From assembly GCF_004355185.1 (NCBI RefSeq), contig NZ_CP037922.1, positions 1 through 64,000 of the forward strand: DNA of 64,000 nucleotides, written 5' to 3'. How positions within the stretch are numbered: the stretch's first letter is position 1; each line of letters begins with the position of its first letter. A program made the translations under genes and the position numbers. Shown here piece by piece: positions 44,925 through 53,632 of this stretch. Below the pieces are notes generated by a model, which saw only the letters and a program-made list of their open reading frames with translations, did not search any database and was not told the origin of the DNA. Source of the DNA: Hymenobacter radiodurans (GTDB taxonomy: Bacteria > Bacteroidota > Bacteroidia > Cytophagales > Hymenobacteraceae).

Positions 44925-45695
44925 TTACTCCTCCAGGAAGCTGCCTAGTATACCACCACTTTCCTTTCTGGCATTGCCGCCATTAGGCATAAGCGCCTGA
45001 ATCAGTTTTTTCACGGGCATCGATTGAATCCAGACTCTACCCGTGCCGCGTAGGGTGGCCAGCATCAATCCTTCACCCCCGAAAATCATCGATTTTAGCC
45101 CCCCAGCGCGCACAATGTCGAAGTCGATGCTAGGCTCGAAGGCAACTACGCAGCCTGTATCGACGCGCAACAGTTCATTGTTGAGTTGCCTTTCGATGAC
45201 GGTGCCCCCGGCGTGAATAAAGGCTTTGCCATCGCCGGTTAGCTTTTGAAGGATGAAGCCTTCACCCCCAAAGAACCCTGCGCCCAAGCGACGGTTGAAG
45301 TGAATAGCGACTTTAGTACCTCGCGCCGCTGCCAGAAAACCATCTTTCTGCACAATCAGGCCTTGCGGGAGGGTGCGCAAATCAAGCGGGAGAATGGTGC
45401 CGGGATAGGGTGCCGAAAACGCCACTCGGCTTTTGCCATGGCCACCGCGATGCGTAAAGTGCGTCATAAACAACGACTCACCCGTCAGCAAGCGTGACCC
45501 GGCCGAAAACAGCTTGCCCATTAATCCCTGATCGGGCTCCGACCCATCGCCCATCTTCGTTTCGAAAGCAATGGCCTCGTCCATGTACACCATCGCACCG
45601 GCCTCGGCAATGACGGTTTCATTGGGGTCGAGTTCTACTTCGAGGACCTGAATATCGTTGCCCAGAATGCGGTAGTCTACGTCGTGAGATTGCAT
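44925..45695 (-). CDS. TIGR00266 / AIM24 family protein
   Basis: A 256-residue beta-rich protein of the TIGR00266 (AIM24-like) family. Conserved text: [20 protein letters not shown] then [49 protein letters not shown] and [19 protein letters not shown]. The family fold resembles a DUF124 tryptophan-RNA-attenuation-like ring; cellular function is unknown. An in-frame G6C word encodes AGGLK. A terminator follows the next upstream gene rather than this one. Confidence 0.92.
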   Translation of the reverse strand: MQSHDVDYRILGNDIQVLEVELDPNETVIAEAGAMVYMDEAIAFETKMGDGSEPDQGLMGKLFSAGSRLLTGESLFMTHFTHRGGHGKSRVAFSAPYPGTILPLDLRTLPQGLIVQKDGFLAAARGTKVAIHFNRRLGAGFFGGEGFILQKLTGDGKAFIHAGGTVIERQLNNELLRVDTGCVVAFEPSIDFDIVRAGGLKSMIFGGEGLMLATLRGTGRVWIQSMPVKKLIQALMPNGGNARKESGGILGSFLEE

Positions 45696-45811
45696 AGCGA
45701 AAGAGAGAAGAGCAAAATTTTCTCAAGTATAGTGAAATGCTATGATTGCTTGAGATATTGAGATGCTGATTTGGGATTTCGGCAAAGTCAGTGCTCAGCG
45801 TAAGTAGCTGA

Positions 45812-45856
45812 TACTCAAAAAAGCCCCCAACGGTCGTTGGCGGGCTTTTTGAGTAA
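45812..45856 (-). terminator. Terminator of the 45869 gene
   Basis: A nearly perfect palindrome: ACTCAAAAAAGCCCCCAACG and CGTTGGCGGGCTTTTTGAGT. On the minus strand it ends in a T-run; it is also effective on the plus strand. Confidence 0.8.
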
Positions 45857-45868
45857 AGTGATGTGCTG

Positions 45869-46249
45869 CTATTCTGGCGATTCGGTGGTGGGAATCATCT
45901 CGTCCTCGTCAGGCTCATCGGCTGCACTACGGGGGGCTTTTTTGGGCTTCTTCGCCTCGCGACTCGTGCGACGCATGAACTCCTCCTCCGACTCTTCCGG
46001 CTCCGGCGTGCCCTCTTCCAGCGGGAAATCTTCGTCTTCCTCGATTTTCTCACCAAACTGCCCATCGCGGTTCACCAGCTTCTTGTCGCGCACGTGGCGA
46101 TTCAGAAATTGGTTGACCTCTTCGATGGTATAGGTGGAGGTGATCTCGCCCAGCGGGTTGATTTTTATCTCAAAACCTTCCAGGTCTTTATGCACCCTGG
46201 CCTTCTTTTCCGGGTCGTTTTTCTTCTTTTTGACGGGTTTCTTAGCCAT
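45869..46249 (-). CDS. Highly charged hypothetical protein
   Basis: A 126-residue protein of unknown function. It begins with a lysine cluster (MAKKPVKKKKNDPEKK), has a short ordered core (HKDLEGFEIKINPLGEI, then TSTYTIEEVNQFLNRHVRDKKLV) and ends in a long acidic tail (EEDEDFPLEEGTPEPEESEE). Homologues with this core occur across Bacteroidota. An in-frame G6C word encodes KAPRS. Confidence 0.7.
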   Translation of the reverse strand: MAKKPVKKKKNDPEKKARVHKDLEGFEIKINPLGEITSTYTIEEVNQFLNRHVRDKKLVNRDGQFGEKIEEDEDFPLEEGTPEPEESEEEFMRRTSREAKKPKKAPRSAADEPDEDEMIPTTESPE

Positions 46250-46386
46250 ATCGTCGTCCGTTTTCGGTGTGTTAGGTCACAGCACCCTGCTCCAAAACGC
46301 AAAGGCCGCCCCGAAGCAATACGGCGCGGCCCCTGTAGTGGATGCGGAAAGTAATGCTAGCAAATAACACTACCCTTCCGCCTAGG

Positions 46387-47928
46387 TTATTGAGGCAACT
46401 TCTGCACGGCCGTTTCGATGCGTTGCGCAGTTTCAGCAGGCCCGATAATGCTCATTGTCGCCATCAGATCGGGACCGGCGCTAACGCCTGTCACCACTAC
46501 GCGCAGTGCTTGCAGAACCTGCCCAATTTTGATGCCCTGACGCTCGAGTACCTGCGTAAGCAAAGCTCTGATGCCGTCGGGCGAAGTGTCGGAAGAGGTA
46601 GGCAACTCACGAGCAAATTCGGCTAGTGCGGCGGCCGTGGGCGCGTTCCACTTCTTCGCAATTACCTGCTCATCGTAGGTAGTTGGGGCTTCGAAGAAGT
46701 ACTGCGCTTCACGCCAGAAATCCTGCGGAAACGTCACCCGCTCCTTCATTACGCCGGCAATCAGTACAGCTTTTTCCTCCGAGCACTCAATGTTGTGCTC
46801 GCGCAAAGCCGCCAGCAGGTACTGCGCCAGCTCCGTATCGGGCTTGGCACGCAGATACTGCTCGTTGTACCAGCGCACTTTGTTCTGGTCGAAGCGGGCG
46901 GGTGACTTGCTCACACGCTCAATCGAGAAAGACTCGATCAGCTCGTCCATAGTAAACAACTCCTGTTGCGAACCTGGGTTCCAACCCAAAAAGGCCAGAA
47001 AATTGATGAACGCTTCCGGCAGATATCCGCTTTCGCGGTAGCCACTGCTCACAGTCGGCTCACCAGTTTCGCCGTCGATGCCATGCCATTCGAGAGGAAA
47101 AACGGGGAAGCCGAGCTTATCGCCATCGCGCTTGCTAAGCTTGCCCGTGCCATCGGGCTTGAGCAGCAGGGGCAAGTGGGCAAACTGCGGCATAGTACTT
47201 TCCCAGCCCAGATAGCGGTACAGCAGCACGTGCAGCGGCGCCGAGGGCAGCCACTCTTCACCCCGAATCACGTGGGTAATCTCCATCAAATGGTCGTCCA
47301 CGATGTTGGCCAAGTGGTAGGTTGGCATCCCATCCGACTTCATGAGCACCTTATCATCAATTGCAGAGGAATGCACAACTACCCATCCTCGAATTAAATC
47401 CTGGAAGCGTACCTCCTCTTTGCGGGGCACCTTCAGGCGAATAACGTAGGGCGTATCGTTAGCCAATAGCTCTTTTACCTCATCTTCAGGTAAGGTAAGA
47501 GAGTTGCGCATTTGGTTGCGCGTAATGGCGTTATACTGCGGATTCGGCACCTTGGCGGCCGTGAGGCGCGCACGCATGGCATCCAGATCTTCGGGAGTAT
47601 CGAAGGCGTAATAAGCGTGGCCACTGTCGATGAGCTGCTGCGCGTACTGCCGATACATCGGCTTCCGCTCGCTCTGCCGATAGGGCGCGTGCGGACCGCC
47701 TTGCTCCAGGCCTTCATCAATCTCGATGCCTGCCCAGTGAAGGGCCTCCATGATATACTTTTCAGCGCCGGGCACGAAGCGGTTCTGGTCCGTATCCTCG
47801 ATGCGCAGTAGCATTTTGCCCCCCAGCTTGCGGGCCAGTAGATAATTATACAGCGCGGTGCGCACGCCGCCAATGTGCAGCGGCCCCGTAGGGCTGGGCG
47901 CAAATCGCACCCGAACTTCTCTTTCCAT
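46387..47928 (-). CDS. gltX: Glutamyl-tRNA synthetase
   Basis: Class I synthetase charging tRNA-Glu. The 513-residue protein has the HIGH motif in PSPTGPLHIGGVRTALYNYL near residue 10, the KMSKS counterpart GTGKLSKRDGDKLGFPVFP near residue 255, and an all-helical anticodon-binding C-terminus. The minus-strand -7 box TACCTTCG (47968-47975) lies 40 bases upstream of the ATG at 47928. An in-frame G6C word encodes KLGGKM within the catalytic domain. Confidence 0.96.
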   Translation of the reverse strand: MEREVRVRFAPSPTGPLHIGGVRTALYNYLLARKLGGKMLLRIEDTDQNRFVPGAEKYIMEALHWAGIEIDEGLEQGGPHAPYRQSERKPMYRQYAQQLIDSGHAYYAFDTPEDLDAMRARLTAAKVPNPQYNAITRNQMRNSLTLPEDEVKELLANDTPYVIRLKVPRKEEVRFQDLIRGWVVVHSSAIDDKVLMKSDGMPTYHLANIVDDHLMEITHVIRGEEWLPSAPLHVLLYRYLGWESTMPQFAHLPLLLKPDGTGKLSKRDGDKLGFPVFPLEWHGIDGETGEPTVSSGYRESGYLPEAFINFLAFLGWNPGSQQELFTMDELIESFSIERVSKSPARFDQNKVRWYNEQYLRAKPDTELAQYLLAALREHNIECSEEKAVLIAGVMKERVTFPQDFWREAQYFFEAPTTYDEQVIAKKWNAPTAAALAEFARELPTSSDTSPDGIRALLTQVLERQGIKIGQVLQALRVVVTGVSAGPDLMATMSIIGPAETAQRIETAVQKLPQ

Positions 47929-47967
47929 ACAAACAAATAGTCGCGCTCAGACTCAGAAAACGCGGCG

Positions 47968-47975
47968 CGAAGGTA
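47968..47975 (-). promoter_or_regulatory. -7 box of gltX
   Basis: On the minus strand TACCTTCG, one base from consensus, lies 40 bases before the gltX ATG. Confidence 0.4.
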
Positions 47976-48071
47976 CGAAAAAACCGCCCGTCGGTGGTTG
48001 ACTCAGGCGGTTTTGTCATTGGGTGATAGTAGCGTTAGTCTTGTGTGCGATAATCTGTTCGCCTAAACACA

Positions 48072-48461
48072 TCAGGCCCGGACGGCTACACAGGAAATTT
48101 CAACCTGTACGTCTTTTGGTAAGCGACTAACTTCCACCGTTTCGCGGGCCGGGGCATAGTCGGCCTCGAAATAGCTGCCGTAGATGTCGTTAATCAGTCC
48201 AAAATTCCCGAGGTCTTTGACGAAAATGCTGCACTTCACTACATCGCGTAGGGTAAGGCCAGCGGCCTGAAGCACGGCTTGCAGATTGCGCATTACTTGG
48301 TGGGTTTCAGCCGTTACGTCGCCGTTGCCTATGAGCTGGCCGGTGTGCGCATCCAAGGCAATCTGGCCCGAAACGTAAACCGTGTTGCCAGCCTGAATAC
48401 CTTGGCTATAAGGACCGATGGGAGCCGGCGCGTCGGGCGAATAAATGATGGTGGGGGGCAT
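48072..48461 (-). CDS. RidA family enamine/imine deaminase
   Basis: A 129-residue member of the RidA/YjgF/UK114 family, which hydrolyses reactive 2-aminoacrylate-type enamines from amino-acid metabolism. Typical text: APAPIGPYSQGIQAGNTVYVSGQI, GDVTAETHQVMRNLQAVLQAAG then LTLRDVVKCSIFVKDL, and the substrate arginine in PARETVEVSRLPKDVQVEI. The start ATG at 48461 overlaps a G6C word (MPPT). It is divergent from the 3HCDH-like gene. Confidence 0.92.
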   Translation of the reverse strand: MPPTIIYSPDAPAPIGPYSQGIQAGNTVYVSGQIALDAHTGQLIGNGDVTAETHQVMRNLQAVLQAAGLTLRDVVKCSIFVKDLGNFGLINDIYGSYFEADYAPARETVEVSRLPKDVQVEISCVAVRA

Positions 48462-48481
48462 TTTGGTTGGGTTGTGAGGAA

Positions 48482-48495
48482 GGAAGGTATCTTTA
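48482..48495. promoter_or_regulatory. Overlapping divergent -7 boxes
   Basis: Plus-strand TATCTTTA (48488-48495) serves the 48517 gene; minus-strand TACCTTCC (48482-48489) serves the RidA gene. The two boxes share the central TA, so the promoters probably exclude each other. Confidence 0.5.
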
Positions 48496-48516
48496 AGCCG
48501 AAACTTACGAGAAAAT

Positions 48517-49221
48517 ATGCACCTGCTGATTATCGATGGCGACCACATGAAGGCCGAGGTGGAGAGCAAGTTCGGCGCAGAACATGAATATAGTTTTTTT
48601 CAATTCTCAGCTGAAAACGGCAGACAGTGGCAGACGCTCAAGAAACAGCTTAAAATAGCAGTCAGTGATGCCGATATAATAATGCATTTTGGGCTGAACG
48701 AGAATCTGAGCGTATTTAATGAGCCCGGTAAGGTAATCTTTGTGGAGTGCTCCACTACTTCACTTAGTGAGGCGTTCTGGCATCACGACAGTGAAGGGCT
48801 TGAAGCCACCCTTTTCGGCTTCTGCGGCCTGCCAACTCTGCTCAATCGGCCGCTGCTGGAAGTGAGCCTATACAATTCTGAAAATGCCCCCCAACTCGCC
48901 GAAATCTGCGCCGCGCTGGGCACTGACTACCGCGTGGTGCAAGACCGCGTGGGCATGGTCACGCCGCGTGTAGTGTGTATGATTATCAACGAGGCCTGCT
49001 ATACGTTGCAGGAAGGCACGGCAAACATCAAAGACATTGACAAGAGTATGAAACTGGGCACCAACTACCCGCGTGGGCCATTTGAATGGGCCAATCTAAT
49101 CGGCGTGAGCCGGGTATATGATGTACTTGAGTCGCTGTGGCAGGACACCCATGACGAGCGCTACAAAGTGTGCCCGCTGCTGAAAACCATGTATTTGCGC
49201 GGTGATTCCTTTGCACTGTAA
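48517..49221 (+). CDS. 3-hydroxyacyl-CoA dehydrogenase C-terminal-domain protein
   Basis: A 234-residue protein whose C-terminal half matches the 3HCDH C-terminal domain: VVQDRVGMVTPRVVCMIINEACY, then KDIDKSMKLGTNYPRGPFEWANL. The N-terminal half occupies the place of the NAD-binding Rossmann domain but lacks an obvious GxGxxG and reads MHLLIIDGDHMKAEVESKFG. It may therefore be a degenerate or specialised member, perhaps not a catalytic dehydrogenase. Overlapping divergent promoters link it with the RidA gene. An in-frame G6C word encodes NAPQL. Confidence 0.8.
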   Translation: MHLLIIDGDHMKAEVESKFGAEHEYSFFQFSAENGRQWQTLKKQLKIAVSDADIIMHFGLNENLSVFNEPGKVIFVECSTTSLSEAFWHHDSEGLEATLFGFCGLPTLLNRPLLEVSLYNSENAPQLAEICAALGTDYRVVQDRVGMVTPRVVCMIINEACYTLQEGTANIKDIDKSMKLGTNYPRGPFEWANLIGVSRVYDVLESLWQDTHDERYKVCPLLKTMYLRGDSFAL

Positions 49222-49237
49222 TAAAGCAGACGATGCA

Positions 49238-49276
49238 TAAAAAAGCCCCCCAGAAACATTCTGGGGGGCTTTTTTA
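49238..49276. terminator. Bidirectional terminator built from an inverted pair of the G6C word
   Basis: AAAAAAGCCCCCCAG, an AAACATT loop, and CTGGGGGGCTTTTTT make a fully symmetrical hairpin between convergent genes. Both arms are intact copies of the dispersed motif core. Confidence 0.9.
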
Positions 49277-49293
49277 TGACTTGGTGCACTGCT

Positions 49294-51129
49294 TTACTCC
49301 ACCGTCACCGACTTAGCCAAGTTACGAGGCTGATCGACGTTGCAGCCGCGCAATACGGCAATGTGGTATGACAGCAACTGCAAAGGGACTACCGACACGA
49401 GCGGCATCAGCACCTCACTTGTCGCGGGTACCTCAATCACGAATTCGGCCATAGCTGGAATCACTTGGTCGCCCTCAGTTACCACTGCAATGATGCGGCC
49501 TTTACGGGCTTTCACTTCCTGAATGTTGGAAACAACCTTCTCGTAAGAGCTGTCTTTAGTGGCAATAACCACCACCGGCATGTTTTCATCAATCAGAGCG
49601 ATAGGGCCGTGCTTCATCTCAGCGGCTGGGTAACCCTCCGCATGGATGTAGCTGATTTCCTTTAGCTTGAGTGCACCTTCTAAGGCTACAGGGAAGTTGT
49701 AGCCGCGTCCTAAATACAGGAAGTTTGGAACGTCTTTGAAGATTTCAGCAATCTGCCGAATCTCCGTATCGAGCAGCAAAGCTTGCTCTACTTTCGAGGG
49801 AATATTGCTCAACTCCACCATCAATTCACGCAGCTTCACGTCGGATAAGGTGCCGCGCTTGTGGCCCACAATCATCGCCAGCAGCGTAAGCACCGTTACT
49901 TGGGCCGTAAATGCCTTTGTGGAAGCTACGCCTATTTCGGGGCCGGCGTGGGTGTAAGCGCCTGCATCAGTAGCACGGGCAATGCTGCTGCCCACTACGT
50001 TGCAAATTCCAAAAATGGTAGCACCCTTGCTTTTCGCCAGTTCAATGGCAGCCAGTGTATCAGCAGTTTCGCCCGACTGAGAAATGGCAATAACAATATC
50101 GCGCTCCGAAATAACCGGATTGCGGTAGCGGAATTCTGAGGCGTATTCTACTTCCACCGGAATGCGCGCTAGGTCTTCGAGCAAGTATTCTGCTACCAAC
50201 CCAGCATGCCAAGACGTGCCGCAGGCCACGATGATAATGCGCTGGGCATTTACAAACTTCTGTTCATAGGCCCGCACGCCACCCATGTTCAAATGGCCAG
50301 CTTCCAGTTCCAGACGGCCACGCATGGAGTCAAGAATAGAGCGAGGCTGCTCAAAAATTTCTTTGAGCATAAAATGCTCGTAGCCACCTTTTTCGATGCT
50401 TTCGAGTTCTAACTCCAGCTTCTGAATGTACGGCGTCTGGCTAACATCTTCCTTCGAGCGAATTTCCAGCTTCCCATCCCGAATAACGACTAGCTCATAA
50501 TCATTTACATACACCACCTCATTAGTGTACTCAATAATGGGCGTAGCATCGGAGGCAAGAAAGAACTCGTCTTTGCCAACCCCAATAACCAACGGCGAGC
50601 CTTTGCGGGCCGCAATTAGCTGGTTTGGGTTATCCTTGCTCAACACAACGATTGCGTAAGCGCCTACTACTTCGTGCAGAGCCAAGCGCACGGCTTCTTC
50701 CAAAGAACAGCCATTCTGCTTCTTGATTTCCTCAATCAGATTAACGAATACTTCGGTATCTGTATCTGAATGAAATACGTGGCCTTGCTGCTGCAAGTGA
50801 GTTTTTAGCGCTGCGTAGTTCTCAATAATGCCATTGTGAATAATGGCAATGCGCTCGGAGGTTGAATAGTGCGGGTGAGCATTGGCATCGTTGGGCTCAC
50901 CATGCGTTGCCCAACGCGTATGACCCATTCCGATCTGTGCGTGCGTGTCTTTCTCCTCAATGAAATCAACAAGTTCCTGAACCTTACCTTTCTTTTTGTA
51001 TACGTTCAGGGTGCCATTGAGCAGGGCCACACCGGCCGAGTCGTAGCCGCGGTATTCTAAGCGGCGCAAACCTTTAATGATAATGGGGCAGGCTTCACGA
51101 TAGCCGATGTAAGCAACGATTCCGCACAT
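49294..51129 (-). CDS. glmS: Glutamine-fructose-6-phosphate aminotransferase (isomerizing)
   Basis: First enzyme of hexosamine synthesis, making glucosamine-6-phosphate for peptidoglycan and LPS. The 611-residue protein begins MCGIVAYIG, where Cys2 is the glutaminase nucleophile, and has glutaminase motifs RRLEYRGYDSAGVAL and MGHTRWATHGEPN. Two SIS domains follow (GTSWHAGLVAEYLLEDLARI then SQSGETADTLAAIELAKSKG; LYLGRGYNFPVALEGALKLK). The C-terminus PRNLAKSVTVE is the family end. It is the last gene of the panC-divergent GT5/DUF4270/glmS group; no glmS riboswitch was seen upstream, as expected outside Gram-positives. Confidence 0.97.
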   Translation of the reverse strand: MCGIVAYIGYREACPIIIKGLRRLEYRGYDSAGVALLNGTLNVYKKKGKVQELVDFIEEKDTHAQIGMGHTRWATHGEPNDANAHPHYSTSERIAIIHNGIIENYAALKTHLQQQGHVFHSDTDTEVFVNLIEEIKKQNGCSLEEAVRLALHEVVGAYAIVVLSKDNPNQLIAARKGSPLVIGVGKDEFFLASDATPIIEYTNEVVYVNDYELVVIRDGKLEIRSKEDVSQTPYIQKLELELESIEKGGYEHFMLKEIFEQPRSILDSMRGRLELEAGHLNMGGVRAYEQKFVNAQRIIIVACGTSWHAGLVAEYLLEDLARIPVEVEYASEFRYRNPVISERDIVIAISQSGETADTLAAIELAKSKGATIFGICNVVGSSIARATDAGAYTHAGPEIGVASTKAFTAQVTVLTLLAMIVGHKRGTLSDVKLRELMVELSNIPSKVEQALLLDTEIRQIAEIFKDVPNFLYLGRGYNFPVALEGALKLKEISYIHAEGYPAAEMKHGPIALIDENMPVVVIATKDSSYEKVVSNIQEVKARKGRIIAVVTEGDQVIPAMAEFVIEVPATSEVLMPLVSVVPLQLLSYHIAVLRGCNVDQPRNLAKSVTVE

Positions 51130-51225
51130 AGCGCGTCAGGAAATATAGTTTTGAAAGAAAAAAGACGGCCCGCCTCCGGCACAAAGGTCGTGCCGACGTG
51201 CTGAGGCCGCCTGAGGGACAAATTG

Positions 51226-52707
51226 CTAGCGCAATTTAGAATAATAGACGCGGAGCGTGATGTTGTCAGCGTCGAGTACAGCTCGGTTAAGGGTGAGGGT
51301 GGGTAGTGTCCGAAGTGTGGGAGAAAGAATCAACGTAGCCGGGCGGGTGGCATCCGTTTGGGTGTATATGTAGTTCTGTACGTAATTCGTAATCAGAACG
51401 CTATAATATTTATTGTTACTCCCTAAGTCATAAAAACGCGCTTGAGCCTCTACGCGTTGTCCTTGGCCTCCGATACTATCGCCTAATACTACTCGATCCG
51501 TCCGAAAATTATTCGTCAAGGTCTGCAATACCTGATTGTTAGCATTGGCTTCGTATAGATAAAGCCGCCGTGGCAACGGGAATAGAGCATTTGCAAATGG
51601 CTTTACGGGCACAATTAGCTCAGCGCGGTTGATGGCGATGTCCTTCCGATCTTTTAGCGCTTTTAGGCCGGCCGGAATATCCAGACGAGTGCCGAAGCCT
51701 ACCCCTTCCTGTACGTAAGTAATACTACCTGCTTCAGCAGAGGTTACCGCGGCTGAACCGTTTGTGAGACGAGCAAACGGTCCAGCGGCTGACAAGTCGC
51801 TGGTAATCTGAGTAAAGTAGCGCGGCGCATTGAGGTTGATGCTCGTCGCGGCCTCACTAGCACTACGGGGTGGGCTACCAAAATAAACGGAATATGAGCG
51901 CCACTTCTTCGGGGTAGTAGCATCGTGGTAGTAAAATACTACCCGCAGGTCGTTGGCCCGATTGAAACCTACGACTGTACCTGTGAAATTACTAGTTGGC
52001 GCAACAGCTATGCCCTTCCATAGAGCATCTAATTGAGTCTGAGTAAAGGTTTCGCTTTGCAAACTCGAAAAAACGCCCCCCAGTAGTGCCGGAGTTTGAC
52101 CAGGGCGCGACAGCGCGAGCCTTACCCGGCGGTCCTGAACCGTTACTACAGCAGTAGCCGTATCGGTAGTGACGGTAGACGCAATGCGTTGCCGCTCCCG
52201 ACGAGTCCGATTGAGCGAGCCAGCGACGTTAGCACTGATAACCTGACCTACTGGGACAGATGTATTGGCGTTGTAAGAACTCCGGTCGTCTAATCTCTGC
52301 TGCAAGGCAGACACATCGAAGCGCACGGCTTGCGTCGCACTGCCATAAACCTGGTCAAAGCTCATCACCATTACCGTCGAGTCAAGTACGGTGCCGCTGA
52401 ACTTGGCAGGCAGTGAGTCAGCCGGCATATTCACCTGCAAATTCAGGAATGAACGGGCCGTGGTAGTGCCTAGCGCTGCATCGCTAATTCGGCCAACCAA
52501 AAAGTTGTCGGCTTTCAGCGTCTCCAGCGAGTCTTGCAGAATGGTGGCTACGGGCGCTTTAAATTCGCTGTAGTCAGTGGTGGCAGAGCCCTCCTCCGGC
52601 AACAATACTCGGATATCGTTAGGGTCGTCGCAGCTGGTAGTAAGCAGGAAAGCGGCAGAAAAGCAGAGGGTCGCGGTGAGGCGGAAGGCGCTAGCTGGCC
52701 AATTCAT
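51226..52707 (-). CDS. DUF4270 lipoprotein
   Basis: A 493-residue outer-membrane-type lipoprotein with signal ending LLTTSCDD, where the cysteine is the lipid site. DUF4270 is a Bacteroidota family of beta-rich surface lipoproteins of unknown function, commonly encoded between a GT5-type glycogen synthase gene and glmS, exactly as here. The last 17 bases of the GT5 gene overlap this start (52691-52707), indicating translational coupling. An in-frame G6C word encodes LLGGVF. Confidence 0.85.
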   Translation of the reverse strand: MNWPASAFRLTATLCFSAAFLLTTSCDDPNDIRVLLPEEGSATTDYSEFKAPVATILQDSLETLKADNFLVGRISDAALGTTTARSFLNLQVNMPADSLPAKFSGTVLDSTVMVMSFDQVYGSATQAVRFDVSALQQRLDDRSSYNANTSVPVGQVISANVAGSLNRTRRERQRIASTVTTDTATAVVTVQDRRVRLALSRPGQTPALLGGVFSSLQSETFTQTQLDALWKGIAVAPTSNFTGTVVGFNRANDLRVVFYYHDATTPKKWRSYSVYFGSPPRSASEAATSINLNAPRYFTQITSDLSAAGPFARLTNGSAAVTSAEAGSITYVQEGVGFGTRLDIPAGLKALKDRKDIAINRAELIVPVKPFANALFPLPRRLYLYEANANNQVLQTLTNNFRTDRVVLGDSIGGQGQRVEAQARFYDLGSNNKYYSVLITNYVQNYIYTQTDATRPATLILSPTLRTLPTLTLNRAVLDADNITLRVYYSKLR

Positions 52708-53512
52708 TATAAAGCGCGTAGTAAGAAGTCAACAAGTTCTCGTCGGCGCCCACCTGACCGATGCACTTCTTCTGGGTGTTCTGGGCATACTCAGTGAACA
52801 TAGCGTTCATGTTGTCGCTGAAATCCTCATCAGATTTTACTACCGAGTCGGCATAATCCATCCCAACTTTGATGAAGCCTTCGTAGTCCGCTGATTTCAA
52901 CGCAGCCAGCATTTTGTCATCAATGTCCAGCATCTTCGCTTTCTCAATGATGTCGCCGCTGAATTTGTGGTCGAACTCGTTATTATAAATGGTAAACACC
53001 GACTTGGCATCCTTGAAAATCGGGTCTTTCTTGTACGTCGTTTTCAGGTACATCGGGATCAAGCCAGTCATCCAGTCGTTGCAATGAACGATGTCGGGGG
53101 CCCAACCTAATTTTTTCACGGTTTCGAGCACACCTTTGCAAAAGAAGATGGCGCGCTCGTCATTGTCGGCGTGGAACTTGTCATTTTTATCCACCAGCAC
53201 TGATTTGCGGTGGAAATAATCCTCGTTATCGATGAAATAAACCTGAAGCTTAGCATTAGGAATAGATGCTACCTTGATAATCAATGGCTTCTCTTCTTCG
53301 CCCACGGCGATGTTGATGCCCGATAAGCGAACTACCTCGTGCAACCGGTTCTTACGCTCGTTGATAATACCGAAACGAGGAACGAAAATGCGGATCTCCA
53401 TCCCCATTTCCTGCATGCCTTGCGGCAACATCCGCAGAAACTCCGCTACCTTGGTCGTCTGCAAAAACGGATTGATTTCCGTAGCAGCATAGAGTATTCT
53501 CAACTTGGACAT
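52691..53512 (-). CDS. Glycogen/starch synthase-like GT5 protein (catalytic-domain N-half only)
   Basis: A 273-residue protein matching only the N-terminal Rossmann half of GT5 glycogen synthases: RILYAATEINPFLQTTKVAE, GWAPDIVHCNDWMTGLIPMY and KSVFTIYNNEF. The ADP-glucose-binding second half is missing; such short forms are widespread in Bacteroidota at this locus, so this is not a recent truncation. Its activity is unknown. It leads the DUF4270 and glmS genes and is divergent from panC. A minus-strand -7 box lies at 53561-53568. Confidence 0.87.
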   Translation of the reverse strand: MSKLRILYAATEINPFLQTTKVAEFLRMLPQGMQEMGMEIRIFVPRFGIINERKNRLHEVVRLSGINIAVGEEEKPLIIKVASIPNAKLQVYFIDNEDYFHRKSVLVDKNDKFHADNDERAIFFCKGVLETVKKLGWAPDIVHCNDWMTGLIPMYLKTTYKKDPIFKDAKSVFTIYNNEFDHKFSGDIIEKAKMLDIDDKMLAALKSADYEGFIKVGMDYADSVVKSDEDFSDNMNAMFTEYAQNTQKKCIGQVGADENLLTSYYALYNELAS

Positions 53513-53560
53513 ATCGGGTTAGTAGAGGTGATTAAGTAAGAGGCAATAGTTTTGGATGCA

Positions 53561-53568
53561 CAAAATTA
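53561..53568 (-). promoter_or_regulatory. -7 box of the GT5/DUF4270 group
   Basis: On the minus strand TAATTTTG, an exact TAnnTTTG match, lies 48 bases before the ATG at 53512. Confidence 0.55.
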
Positions 53569-53600
53569 AACATTTTTAAGCGAAAGTTCAATAAAACCCA

Positions 53601-53621
53601 CCTGCGGGTCCTTCCCGCAGG
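53601..53621. promoter_or_regulatory. Perfect hairpin just upstream of panC
   Basis: CCTGCGGG-TCCTT-CCCGCAGG is an exact 8-bp stem, 12 bases before the panC ATG, with a TACC/TTATG promoter-like stretch between. It could be an operator, or a terminator remnant. Confidence 0.4.
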
Positions 53622-53632
53622 CCTTCTACCTT

